A stretch of DNA of 64,000 bases from assembly GCA_017503065.1 (NCBI GenBank), contig JAFVTT010000028.1, positions 20,080 to 84,079 on the forward strand, read 5' to 3'. Source of the stretch: Bacteroidaceae bacterium (lineage in GTDB: Bacteria; Bacteroidota; Bacteroidia; Bacteroidales; Bacteroidaceae). The notes under the pieces are model-generated. The model saw nothing but the letters and a program-made list of their open reading frames with translations, did not search any database and was not told where the DNA came from. Of this stretch, positions 16,190 to 24,770 are shown piece by piece. The stretch's first letter is position 1. Each line of letters opens with the position of its first letter. The position numbers were made by a program, and so were the translations under genes.

Positions 16190-17311
16190 ATGTATTACTA
16201 TATACAGGAAACATATAATAAATTGAAGAGTGTGCAAGGCAGAGTGGCGGCAGTGTTTGCTGTTGCTTTGTTTGCTGTATCGGCACTTCATGCACAGGTA
16301 ACGGTGACTGCCCGACTGGATAGTCTGCAGTTCTATGTGGGACAGCAAGATGGTCTGGAACTGGAAGTCTCCATGCCGGCGGGCAAGAACTTGCAGTTGC
16401 CGGTGCTCAAGAAGGGTATGGAGATAATACCCAATATTGAAATCGTGGACATGGACGCTCCGGATACCGTCTACATGAATGAAGGCAAGCAGTGGCAGAT
16501 TACACAGCGATATGTTATCACCGCATGGGATTCCTCATTCTATTATTTGCCCCCTATGCAGGTGATGGTGGATTCTGTAGTGTATGAAAGTAAGGCTTTG
16601 GCGCTAAAGGTCTATACTCTTGATGTAGATACCCTTAATGCAGAAATATTCTTTCCACCACGCGAGATTCAGGAGTTGCCCTTCGCATGGGAGGATTGGG
16701 AGCAGATAGCGTATGCAGTGTTAGCCTTGTTACTCTTGGCCGTGCTGATTGTTGCCATGAGAATCCTGATAAAGAAGGGCAAGCCCATATTCCGCATAAT
16801 CCGCCGTAAGAAGAAGATACCTGCACATCAGGTGGCTATCAGCGAAATAGAGCGCATCAAGGCCCAACGTACATGGGCACAGGAGGACAGCAAGGAGTAT
16901 TACACGCTTCTTACGGATGCACTAAGGACATACATACAAGAACGGTACGCATTTTCTGCAATGGAAATGACCAGTTCAGAAATCATCGAGCGCCTTACAC
17001 AGGACGGAGACCAGAAGAGTCTCGATGAATTGCGCGAGATATTCCGTACTGCCGATTTGGTGAAGTTTGCCAAATGGAGTACCCAAATTAACGAGAACGA
17101 CGCAAATCTGATGGCTGCTCTGCAATATGTTAACGAAACAAAGATAGAAGAGGACCCCAATGCCCAGCCGGAACCTGAAGTGGTGAAGGAAACCGACAAA
17201 CAGCGTCAGATGCAGGTTATGGCCATGCGTGTGATAATTGTGATGGCTGCAATAGGCATTGCCTTCATACTCGGAACCGTGGCATGGCGTCTGTATGACA
17301 TGTTCGTATAA
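16190..17311 (+). CDS. BatX-like membrane protein of the bat operon
   Basis: This 373-aa protein has an N-terminal signal sequence ending near LHAQVTVTA (residue ~36) and a periplasmic beta-rich domain of about 140 residues. A transmembrane helix follows at about 178-200 (IAYAVLALLLLAVLIVAM), then a basic cytoplasmic domain with RRKKKIPAHQVAI and a helical part (TDALRTYIQERYAFSAMEM), and finally a C-terminal helix (IIVMAAIGIAFILGTVAW). The position between DUF58 and batA is conserved in Bacteroidales, where this gene is often left as hypothetical. Its layout resembles the DUF4381 proteins of MoxR/VWA operons. Confidence 0.75.
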   Translation: MYYYIQETYNKLKSVQGRVAAVFAVALFAVSALHAQVTVTARLDSLQFYVGQQDGLELEVSMPAGKNLQLPVLKKGMEIIPNIEIVDMDAPDTVYMNEGKQWQITQRYVITAWDSSFYYLPPMQVMVDSVVYESKALALKVYTLDVDTLNAEIFFPPREIQELPFAWEDWEQIAYAVLALLLLAVLIVAMRILIKKGKPIFRIIRRKKKIPAHQVAISEIERIKAQRTWAQEDSKEYYTLLTDALRTYIQERYAFSAMEMTSSEIIERLTQDGDQKSLDELREIFRTADLVKFAKWSTQINENDANLMAALQYVNETKIEEDPNAQPEPEVVKETDKQRQMQVMAMRVIIVMAAIGIAFILGTVAWRLYDMFV

Positions 17312-17353
17312 GGTGGGGGCTGACATATAGAATAAAATCCGGTAATTATCATT

Positions 17354-18352
17354 ATGGAATTCAATAGTCCGTTTTATTTTCTGCTGCTACTTCTTCTCAT
17401 ACCTTATGTAATTTGGTATGTGTTAAATCATAAGAAGTCCACTCCATCAATAAGGATAAGTTCTACGGCAAGTTTTTACCGTACGCCAAGAACGTGGAGG
17501 ATATGGCTGACGCACGTTCCCTTCCTTCTGACTATTGCTGGCTATACTGCAATGGTATGTGCCCTGGCTCGTCCGCAAACGGCGAATTCGTGGAGTAATA
17601 CCAGTGTGGAAGGTATTGACATCATGCTATGTATGGACGTTTCTACCAGTATGTTGGCAGAGGACTTGAAGCCCAACCGTGTTCAGGCTGCACGTAATGT
17701 GGCAATCGAGTTCATCAACGGCAGAAAAAACGATAACATAGGTCTTACGGTATTTGCCGGCGAAGCATATACGCAATGTCCGATGACTATGGACCACACG
17801 GCCTTGCTAAACCTCCTAAGTGGTATGGACTGCAATATGGCCATGCACGGAACATTGGAGGATGGAACAGCAATAGGTATGGGCATTGCAAATGCGGTGT
17901 CAAGGCTGAAGGAGTCCAAGGCCAAGAGCAAGGTCATCATCCTTCTTACCGACGGAACCAATAACAGAGGTGACATTTCGCCAGGTATGGCAGCTGATAT
18001 TGCCAAGAGTTTCGGCATCAGAGTATACACAGTTGCGGTGGGAACAAACGGTACCGCACCCTATCCCATGTTCGTCAATGGCCATAAAGAATATGTGAAT
18101 GTTCCGGTAGAGATAGATACCAAGACTTTGTCCATGATTGCGGACAAGACCGACGCCAAGACTTACAGAGCCACAAACACAGAAAAACTGTTTGAGGTTT
18201 ATGAAGAGATAGATCAGCTGGAGCGTACCAAGATGAATGTACGCAAGTACTCGAAACGTTACGAGGCCTATCAGACCTTTGCGCTGATTTCTTTCGTTTC
18301 CCTGGCATTGGCACTCCTCTTGAAAGCGACAGTCTTAAAGAGGATTCCTTAA
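17354..18352 (+). CDS. batA: BatA, membrane-anchored VWA-domain protein
   Basis: This 332-aa protein has two N-terminal hydrophobic segments (about 6-24 and 55-72), a VWA domain and a C-terminal transmembrane helix (about 308-328). The metal-ion-dependent adhesion site is intact: DVSTS at 95-99, then Thr and Asp in LLTDGTNNRGD. Bat proteins were named from Bacteroides fragilis aerotolerance work; the molecular job remains uncertain, but a MoxR-linked envelope role is the usual reading. batB starts 13 bases later. Confidence 0.93.
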   Translation: MEFNSPFYFLLLLLLIPYVIWYVLNHKKSTPSIRISSTASFYRTPRTWRIWLTHVPFLLTIAGYTAMVCALARPQTANSWSNTSVEGIDIMLCMDVSTSMLAEDLKPNRVQAARNVAIEFINGRKNDNIGLTVFAGEAYTQCPMTMDHTALLNLLSGMDCNMAMHGTLEDGTAIGMGIANAVSRLKESKAKSKVIILLTDGTNNRGDISPGMAADIAKSFGIRVYTVAVGTNGTAPYPMFVNGHKEYVNVPVEIDTKTLSMIADKTDAKTYRATNTEKLFEVYEEIDQLERTKMNVRKYSKRYEAYQTFALISFVSLALALLLKATVLKRIP

Positions 18353-18364
18353 AAACTTTGATTT

Positions 18365-19393
18365 ATGTTTAGATTTGAAACTCCTGAATATCTATACCTG
18401 CTGTTGCTGCTGCCCGTGTTTGCAGGAGCACACTATTTATGGACATTAAAGAAGAGACGCAATCTCAAGCGTTATGGCGATCCGGCATTGCTTAAATCGT
18501 TCATGAAGGACGTGTCCTATCTAAGAACAGAGCTAAAGTTCTGGTTTCTGCAGCTGTCCTTGCTTTTTCTGATAATCGCCCTTGCACGTCCGCAATACGG
18601 TACCAGGGTAGATACCCGTAAACGCAGTGGCATAGAGGCAATCATTGCAATGGACATCAGTAACAGTATGCTTGCCGAGGATGTCCGCCCGAATCGCCTG
18701 GAGAAGGCAAAAATGATGGTTTCCAATCTTGTCGATAACATGACGGATGACAAGGTAGGGCTGATTGTCTATGCAGGCCAGGCCTATGTACAGCTGCCCA
18801 TCACCAGTGATTATGTTTCTGCCAAGATGTTCCTTGAAACCATCTCTCCCTCAATGATAGAGATGCAAGGAACGGATATAGCCGCGGCAATATCCCTGGC
18901 TTCCAATAGCTTTACATCGCAGGAGGGAGTGTCACGCGCAATCTTCGTAATTACAGACGGAGAGGACAACGAGGGGGGGGCCGTTGAAGCTGCCAAAGCC
19001 GCCGCACAGAAGGGTATACATGTCTATATGCTAGGTGTCGGAGAACCTGGCGGTGCTCCCATACCTATACCGGGAACCGGACAGTATATCATAGACAACG
19101 AGGGCAATACCGTCATTTCGCGTTTGAATGAAGACATGTGCCGTGAAATAGCAAATGCCGGCAACGGTAATTATATATATGTTGACAACAGCAGTTCTGC
19201 ACAGAAGAAACTGGACAAATATGTAGATAATCTTGGCAGAGTGGAGATGGAGTCGTCCATATTTTCCGAGTATGACGAGCAGTTTCAAAGTTTCCTGCTC
19301 ATGTCAATGCTGTTCCTGTTACTGGACGTCCTGCTTTTGGGGCGCAAGAACCATATACTGCAAAGATTTACATTCTTTACAAAAAATAAGTAG
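18365..19393 (+). CDS. batB: BatB, membrane-anchored VWA-domain protein
   Basis: This 342-aa paralogue of BatA has the same layout: hydrophobic segments at about 8-26 and 58-75, VWA domain with DISNS at 97-101 and VITDGEDNEGG near 200, and a C-terminal helix near 310-330. The codons for NEGGAVEA contain a run of eight G (18973-18980), a possible slippage site. BatA and BatB probably pair through their VWA domains; this is inference from the paralogy and adjacency. Confidence 0.93.
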   Translation: MFRFETPEYLYLLLLLPVFAGAHYLWTLKKRRNLKRYGDPALLKSFMKDVSYLRTELKFWFLQLSLLFLIIALARPQYGTRVDTRKRSGIEAIIAMDISNSMLAEDVRPNRLEKAKMMVSNLVDNMTDDKVGLIVYAGQAYVQLPITSDYVSAKMFLETISPSMIEMQGTDIAAAISLASNSFTSQEGVSRAIFVITDGEDNEGGAVEAAKAAAQKGIHVYMLGVGEPGGAPIPIPGTGQYIIDNEGNTVISRLNEDMCREIANAGNGNYIYVDNSSSAQKKLDKYVDNLGRVEMESSIFSEYDEQFQSFLLMSMLFLLLDVLLLGRKNHILQRFTFFTKNK

Positions 19394-19410
19394 TACTACA
19401 GAAATACGTT

Positions 19411-20115
19411 ATGAAACGATACCTTATACTTCTGTTTATTTGTATGACTTGTGCCGGTGCTCTGAAGGCACAGACTCTGCGCGATTACGTACGTAGAGGC
19501 AATAGGTTGATGTTGGATACCTTGGGAGGAAGTGACTTTTCCGAAAAGGCCATCGTGCAATACAAGAAGGCAATGGAGATAGACTCTACCTTCAGCATTA
19601 CACGCTATAATCTGGGCAATGCATTGATAAAGCAAGGAAAGCCACAGGATGCCATGGCTGAATATCAGGCGGCAGCAAGGTATGAGAAGGACAAGAAACG
19701 TCTTTCTGACATATATCATAATATGGGAGTCTTGCTGCAGGCTTCTAAAGAATATGCCCATGCCGTGGAGTGCTATAAGGAATCATTGCGTAATGACCCG
19801 TCAAACGATGAAACGCGTTATAATTACGTGTTAGCCAAGTGGCACCTGAAGAATCAGCAGAACGAGAACCAGAACGGCGAGGACAATAAGGAAGAAAAGC
19901 AGGAACAGCAAAAGCAAGAAGAAAATAAAAAGGAAGAGCAAAAAAAACAGCAAAAGCAGCAGGAGCAGGAACAACAGCAGAATCAACCGGAAATGTCCAA
20001 GGAGAATGCAGAACGCCTTCTCCAGGCGGCAATGAGGAATGAAAAGGAGACTCAGGAGAAAATCCAGCGTCAGCAACAGGATACGCCTCGCAGACGTCTG
20101 CAGAAGCAGTGGTAG
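19411..20115 (+). CDS. batC: BatC, TPR protein of the aerotolerance operon
   Basis: This 234-aa secreted protein starts with a signal peptide ending at LKAQ (residue ~21). Three TPR-like units follow (FSITRYNLGNALIKQGKPQD, HNMGVLLQASKEYAHAVECY, ETRYNYVLAKWHLKN). The tail (about 150-215) is a low-complexity Gln/Glu/Lys-rich stretch, likely disordered or coiled coil. TPRs suggest a scaffold for the periplasmic parts of the Bat complex. Confidence 0.88.
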   Translation: MKRYLILLFICMTCAGALKAQTLRDYVRRGNRLMLDTLGGSDFSEKAIVQYKKAMEIDSTFSITRYNLGNALIKQGKPQDAMAEYQAAARYEKDKKRLSDIYHNMGVLLQASKEYAHAVECYKESLRNDPSNDETRYNYVLAKWHLKNQQNENQNGEDNKEEKQEQQKQEENKKEEQKKQQKQQEQEQQQNQPEMSKENAERLLQAAMRNEKETQEKIQRQQQDTPRRRLQKQW

Positions 20116-20186
20116 TTGTGGTCAGATGTTGTAGGTTTTCTAACTATACATTATTATAATATAAAAGCAATAAACATAGGACAGTT

Positions 20187-21998
20187 GTGAACAGGATACG
20201 TATTATTTTATTCTTGTTATTGACGGCCGTACTTTCCACATATGCCCAGACAGTTCGTCTTCAGGCACCTGATGTGTGTGAGGTGGGACGTCGGATCAAT
20301 GTAAGTTATATAGTTGACACTCAGGATGTCGATGATATTCAGGTTGGAGAATTCCCTGGTTTTGAATTGCTGTATGGTCCGTCTACCAGCAGTCAGAGTT
20401 CATTCCAGATGATTAACGGAAAGACTACGCATTCCAGCACAATTACGTTTACATACGTACTTTTAGCCGAGAAGGAGGGCGACCACACTTTGCCGGCGGC
20501 AAGCGTGAAGGCAAATGGCAAGACTATACGTAGCGGCACTGCCACTATCCAGGTATTGCCATCTTCCAATGCTTCTCAAGGATCTTCTTCCGGACGTGGG
20601 TCTGCATCTCAGAGCACGCCACATTCAGACGATGACTTAAGCGACAGGGATTTGTTTATTACAGCCACGGCAAGCAAGAGCAAGATTTACGAACAGGAAG
20701 CCGTTGTGCTGACATACAAGCTCTATACTTTGGTCAATATCCGACAACTTTCCGGTGACATGCCAGAACTGGACGGTTTCCATTGTCAGGAACTCAACAG
20801 CAAGGCGCAGATGTCGCTCAAGTACGAAAGATACAACGGACGGAACTATGGCACGGCCATTTGGCGCCAGTACGTACTTTTCCCGCAGAAGAGCGGAAAG
20901 ATGACTATTCCAAGTATATCTTTCGATGCTGAGGTGGAAGTCACAAATCACAACGCTGATCCTTTTGATATATTTTTTGGAGGAGGGTCGCTTACCCAGA
21001 TGTTGCGTAAGACGTTAAAGACTCCAGAGATTGAGATAGATGTAAAGCCTCTGCCATCTCCTGCGCCTTCAAATTTCTCTGGAGCTGTGGGTAAGTTCTC
21101 AATGACCGCCAGTCTGACACCAGAGCAGTTGGATGCCAATGACGCTGCCTCCATGAGGATTATAGTGTCTGGCCAGGGCAATATGAAGCTTATGAAGGCT
21201 CCTGTAGTGGATGCACCAAAGGACTTTGAGGTATATACTCCAAAGGAAACGGATAAAACCTCCAATACTGCAGCAGGTGCTAAGGGCAACGTTGTTTTTG
21301 ATTACGTGATTGTTCCGCGTCATGGAGGCAAATATTCCATTCCTCCTGTTGAATATGTATACTTCAATCCAGAGACAGAAAAATATGTAACCCTTCGCAC
21401 AGACTCCTTTCATCTGGCGGTGGCCAAGGGCAAACCTGTCGCCAGCGGAGCATCTGTCCGTGAGAAGGAGGACTTGCGGGTCCTGTCCTCCGACATACAT
21501 TATATCAACACTCGCAGGGCAGACATACGTGAAAGTGTTGACGGGTTCTTTGGAACAACATCCTATATTATGATTCATGTAGGAGCAGCTTCACTCTTCC
21601 TGTTGTTGTTGGCTGTCTTTTATCGTCAGGCCAAGGCAAATGCCGATATTGCCCGTAAGCGTGGCAAGCGAGCAGGCAAGGAGGCTGCAAAACGCTTGAA
21701 ACTTGCACGTAAGCTGCTGAAGAACCATGAAGCAGGACCGTTCTATGAGGAGACTCTAAGGGCACTATTGGGTTATGCCGGTGATAAACTGAATATTCCC
21801 ATGACTCATCTGGCAAAGGAGAACGTACGCGAGGCATTGGCCGCACGTGGCGTGGATGAATCATTGATACGCCAGTACATGGATGTTCTTGAGTCATGCG
21901 AATTTGCCCGTTTTGCTCCAGGCGATCCTATGGCAACAATGGATAAGATATATGAGTCTGCCACTTTGGCTATAAACAATTTGAACAAGAATCTTTAA
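20187..21998 (+). CDS. batD: BatD, oxygen-tolerance protein
   Basis: This 603-aa protein starts at a GTG (20187); the signal peptide MNRIRIILFLLLTAVLSTYA directly follows, which supports the choice. A large periplasmic beta-sandwich region carries BatD-type segments (VRLQAPDVCEVGRRINVSY, FPQKSGKMTIPSISF, YVIVPRHGGKYSIPPVEYVYF). A transmembrane helix lies near 452-472 (SYIMIHVGAASLFLLLLAVFY), followed by a basic cytoplasmic helical domain of about 125 residues. The start is 71 bases after batC, the largest gap between bat genes apart from the SIMPL junction. Confidence 0.92.
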   Translation: MNRIRIILFLLLTAVLSTYAQTVRLQAPDVCEVGRRINVSYIVDTQDVDDIQVGEFPGFELLYGPSTSSQSSFQMINGKTTHSSTITFTYVLLAEKEGDHTLPAASVKANGKTIRSGTATIQVLPSSNASQGSSSGRGSASQSTPHSDDDLSDRDLFITATASKSKIYEQEAVVLTYKLYTLVNIRQLSGDMPELDGFHCQELNSKAQMSLKYERYNGRNYGTAIWRQYVLFPQKSGKMTIPSISFDAEVEVTNHNADPFDIFFGGGSLTQMLRKTLKTPEIEIDVKPLPSPAPSNFSGAVGKFSMTASLTPEQLDANDAASMRIIVSGQGNMKLMKAPVVDAPKDFEVYTPKETDKTSNTAAGAKGNVVFDYVIVPRHGGKYSIPPVEYVYFNPETEKYVTLRTDSFHLAVAKGKPVASGASVREKEDLRVLSSDIHYINTRRADIRESVDGFFGTTSYIMIHVGAASLFLLLLAVFYRQAKANADIARKRGKRAGKEAAKRLKLARKLLKNHEAGPFYEETLRALLGYAGDKLNIPMTHLAKENVREALAARGVDESLIRQYMDVLESCEFARFAPGDPMATMDKIYESATLAINNLNKNL

Positions 21999-22008
21999 GC
22001 TTTTTCAC

Positions 22009-22782
22009 ATGAAGTACATATATAATATAGTTGTTCTCCTATGTCTTGCCTGCATGCCATCCGCTGCCATGGACATATCCAAGGATTCCGTAGACCTGCT
22101 TAAAATTCAGGCAGACTCGGCATATGCCAATGAGGACTTTGAGAATGCTGAGCGAATTTATCTTCAGTTGGCAGAACAAGGCGAGAGTGCAAACATATAC
22201 TACAATCTCGGATGCACGTATTATCGTCAGGACAACATATCAAAGGCTGTCCTTTGGTTTGAACGCGCCGCACAGCTGGACCCTTCTGACGATGACATAC
22301 GCTTTAATCTTGCCATGGCACGCGGCAAGACCGTTGACCGCATTATCCCGCGTCATGAAATGTTCTTCGTGTCGGCATGGAAAACTCTGATGCATAGCCA
22401 GTCGGTAACGGAATGGGCATATTGGGCGATAGGGGCTTTTATCCTATGCCTTATGCTTGTGGCCCTGTATCTGTATTGTTCGGCCGTGACTCTGCGTAAG
22501 ATTGGATTCTTTGGCGCGATTATCGCTTTTCTCCTGTGTATCTTGTTTAACATACTGGCCTATAGCCTTCGCAACTATAACACCACACATACAGCCGGTA
22601 TTGTAATGGAACCTGCTGTAACAGTTAGAAGCACGCCAACAAAGTCTGGTACAGACCTGTTTGTCATCCACGAAGGTACCCGTGTGGAGATTAAGGACAA
22701 CAGCATGCGTGATTGGGCTGAAGTTCAGATAGCCGACGGCAAGGTGGGATGGATAGAAAAGAGCACATACGAAGCCATTTAG
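22009..22782 (+). CDS. batE: BatE, TPR protein with C-terminal SH3-like domain
   Basis: This 257-aa protein has a signal peptide (1-20), then TPRs (ADSAYANEDFENAERIYLQL, NIYYNLGCTYYRQDNISKAVLW, DDDIRFNLAMARGK). Two transmembrane helices follow (about 143-162 and 168-188). The last ~65 residues form a bacterial SH3-like domain (VTVRSTPTKSG ... VGWIEKSTYEAI), which in other proteins binds peptidoglycan peptides. It begins 11 bases after batD and ends the canonical bat set. Confidence 0.9.
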   Translation: MKYIYNIVVLLCLACMPSAAMDISKDSVDLLKIQADSAYANEDFENAERIYLQLAEQGESANIYYNLGCTYYRQDNISKAVLWFERAAQLDPSDDDIRFNLAMARGKTVDRIIPRHEMFFVSAWKTLMHSQSVTEWAYWAIGAFILCLMLVALYLYCSAVTLRKIGFFGAIIAFLLCILFNILAYSLRNYNTTHTAGIVMEPAVTVRSTPTKSGTDLFVIHEGTRVEIKDNSMRDWAEVQIADGKVGWIEKSTYEAI

Positions 22783-22860
22783 CAATTCTCACCGGCAAAA
22801 CCTTTTGTATCAAGTTCTGTGATTAGAACAAGTTATCACCACAAAAAGAAGTATATTGTT

Positions 22861-23565
22861 ATGAGACATTATTATGTAGAGGCAATTATTTTGGCAATGG
22901 CAATAGTCATCTTCGGCACAATCATCCGAAGTTCCCTTGACCGCTTTGCGGACAAAGAGCGGGTGGTGACAGTTAAAGGCCTGTCCGAACGTGAAGTCCC
23001 TGCTGACAAGGTAGTCTGGCCACTTATATATAAGGAACTTGGCAATGAACCGGCAGAAATCTACCAGCGTATAGAAAAGAAAAATGCCACTGTAATAGAC
23101 TTCTTGAAAAAGCATGGCCTTTCCGACGAAGAGATAATGCAAAACCCTCCCCAGGTGAAGGACCGGTTTGCAGATAGTTGGAGCCATGAAAATATAGTCG
23201 ACCGCTACGTGGCCAGCAGTGTTATCATTGTAAGCAGCACGCATGTGGATTTGGTTCGTACTATTATGCAGAAGCAGGCAGAACTGATGAAAATGGGTAT
23301 AGCCCTAATTACCGAGGAGTATGGCAGCAACATGGTTAAGTATGAATTTGCCGGACTAAACGATATAAAACCGGAAATGGTGGAAGAGTCAACGAAAAAC
23401 GCTCGTGCCACGGCAGAGAAGTTTGCCAAGGATTCTGACAGCGAATTGGGCAAGATACGTCGGGCCACCCAAGGGCAGTTCAGCATATCAAACAGAGACA
23501 ACAATACACCCTACATTAAAAATGTCCGCGTAGTTTCCACTATTGAATACTACATCAAGGACTGA
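22861..23565 (+). CDS. SIMPL-domain (DUF541) protein
   Basis: I chose the ATG at 22861 (MRHYYVEAIILAMAIVIFGT), which places a membrane anchor at the N-terminus. An upstream GTG at 22819 would add a polar tail before it. The remaining ~210 residues are the SIMPL fold (RVVTVKGLSEREVPADKVVWPL, FAKDSDSELGKIRRATQGQF, RVVSTIEYYIKD). E. coli YggE, a SIMPL protein, has been linked to oxidative-stress tolerance. The 78-base gap after batE, with no promoter word, suggests it may share the bat transcript. Confidence 0.88.
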   Translation: MRHYYVEAIILAMAIVIFGTIIRSSLDRFADKERVVTVKGLSEREVPADKVVWPLIYKELGNEPAEIYQRIEKKNATVIDFLKKHGLSDEEIMQNPPQVKDRFADSWSHENIVDRYVASSVIIVSSTHVDLVRTIMQKQAELMKMGIALITEEYGSNMVKYEFAGLNDIKPEMVEESTKNARATAEKFAKDSDSELGKIRRATQGQFSISNRDNNTPYIKNVRVVSTIEYYIKD

Positions 23566-23685
23566 TCAGTCCTATGAGGACGAGTCCGATGGTGGCGGCG
23601 CGGGCACTCAGGGATAGAACGGACGGTTAGCGGATGAGCGGTGAGCGGATTTGGTTCCGTTCACCGTTTCCCGTTTGTAAACGCT

Positions 23686-23770
23686 TCACGAGGCAATGGG
23701 CATCGTATCACGAGGCAATGGGCGATGCTTCACGAGGCGATGGACGATACTTCACGAGGTGATGCGGCGG
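23686..23770. repeat. 22-bp tandem array, about 3.8 copies
   Basis: Units start at 23686, 23708, 23730 and 23752. Each begins TCACGAGG, followed by a variable YRATGG part. The period equals that of the array at 4008-4105, but the sequence is different. No spacers, so it is not a CRISPR. Confidence 0.88.
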
Positions 23771-23892
23771 ACAATGTGGACAAAGTAGACAATATATGAT
23801 GTTATGCTTGCGGAGTATTCGTCATGTTGGTTGATAATAACAAGATAATGACGAAAAAACACAAATAAGATAAAAACACAAGATATAGAGAT

Positions 23893-23960
23893 ATGTTATA
23901 GCAAGATTTATGACAATGTTATAGCAAAGATAATGACATTGTTATAACGTTATAGCACTG
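23893..23960. repeat. 23-bp GTTATAGCA-containing repeat
   Basis: Two well-matched 23-bp units (23893-23915 and 23916-23938) begin ATGTTATAGCAA and end ATGACA. A third, more divergent unit follows from 23939 and includes GTTATAACGTTATAG. GTTATA words fall at 23895, 23918, 23941, 23949 and 23960. Confidence 0.7.
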
Positions 23961-24049
23961 TTATACTTATATATATACGTGTATGCGTGTGTTTATTTTT
24001 GTAGTGTATCTTTATAAAATGGTATACTGATGCATAAAACAGGGGAGCA

Positions 24050-24097
24050 CACAAAACTTGAAACCTTAAAACAGAAACTTGAAACCAGAAACTTGCC
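24050..24097. repeat. Dispersed heptamer repeat copy
   Basis: Words TTGAAAC, CAGAAAC and TTAAAAC in the inverse orientation match the heptamer family at 1427-1615 and 2592-2752. Confidence 0.65.
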
Positions 24098-24120
24098 CCC
24101 CTAACCTTTATCCTACAACA

Positions 24121-24147
24121 AAAAATCGGCCCCGAAACAGAGCCGAT
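24121..24147 (-). terminator. Terminator of the DUF2147/lolA/ftsK side
   Basis: On the minus strand ATCGGC and GCCGAT (complements of 24142-24147 and 24125-24130) pair around an 11-nt loop. A run of T (complement of 24121-24125) follows. It lies about 80 bases beyond the DUF2147 stop. Confidence 0.75.
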
Positions 24148-24227
24148 GATATAAAAAACGAATTGGTTTAATCGGAAGTGCTATGGGTAAGTCCGCCGTC
24201 TATTACCCTAAGGGGAAGAGTATCTGA

Positions 24228-24683
24228 TTACTTGATCTTTTCCCAATAGAGGGTTTGGCCTATACCCATGATGGTAGCACGTAACTTCAATTTCTTTGCA
24301 CTTTCGAACTTGGCTGTGGCATTTACACGTATCCCCTTTGTTGGATCATAGATTTTTGCTCCGCTCCAGTCCTTGTCATCTGCGTCATACTTCAAACCAC
24401 GGACAAGTACAACCTTGTCTATGTCAACGTTACGAAGAGACTTGTCGGGGTTCTTGACATCCTTGCGCTTCTTTCCGTCCTTTCCAAGGGGGTGTTCTAC
24501 CCAAAATACCTGTGCATCATAGGTGCCCTGAGCGTTTCTGGTGATACGGACTTTGCTCTTGCTGCCTCCACGGTCTGTAAGATACTCTCCGACAATGTTG
24601 TCGGCCTTGTCGTTGAATCCCTGTGCAAAAACAGGGCATACCGCCATGATTGCACATGTAAGCATCAAAATAATCTTCTTCAT
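24228..24683 (-). CDS. Secreted DUF2147-family protein
   Basis: This 151-aa protein has a signal peptide (MKKIILMLTCAIMAVCPVFA). The mature part shows the DUF2147 pattern: GEYLTDRGGSKSKVRITR at the start, a central KDVKNPDKSLRNVDI, and a C-terminal MGIGQTLYWEKIK with the family's YWxx ending. It is a lipocalin-like small beta protein of unknown ligand, secreted to the periplasm. It has its own promoter in the gap to the lolA-like gene. Confidence 0.88.
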   Translation of the reverse strand: MKKIILMLTCAIMAVCPVFAQGFNDKADNIVGEYLTDRGGSKSKVRITRNAQGTYDAQVFWVEHPLGKDGKKRKDVKNPDKSLRNVDIDKVVLVRGLKYDADDKDWSGAKIYDPTKGIRVNATAKFESAKKLKLRATIMGIGQTLYWEKIK

Positions 24684-24710
24684 TTTCTTCTCGTTTTATT
24701 AAAATCCGTG

Positions 24711-24741
24711 CAAAGGTACGTTCATTTCTGCACACTTGCAA
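24711..24741 (-). promoter_or_regulatory. Promoter for the DUF2147 gene
   Basis: On the minus strand TTG (24739-24741), 20 bp, then TACCTTTG (24711-24718) fits the Bacteroidetes consensus with a three-base -33 match. The ATG lies 27 bases downstream. Confidence 0.75.
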
Positions 24742-24770
24742 GGAAAATGAGAGAAAAAGAACCGAAAAAG

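Larger units (their letters stand above)
23566..24227. other. Repeat-rich intergenic region (660 bp) between convergent genes
   Basis: No gene is evident. In order it holds a GC-rich stretch with GAGCGG repeats (about 23620-23680), a 22-bp tandem array (23686-23770), an AT-rich stretch with a 23-bp GTTATAGCA repeat (23893-23960), heptamer words (24050-24097), and the minus-strand terminator of the DUF2147 gene (24121-24147). Confidence 0.7.

Noticed and set aside
23562..23587. Hammerhead-ribozyme-like core (CTGATCAGTCC...GGACGAG)
   Set aside because: It resembles the hammerhead core with stem II, but the invariant G in CUGAUGA is C here, GAA is GAG, and the first bases are the last codon and stop of the SIMPL gene. 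Likely coincidence.
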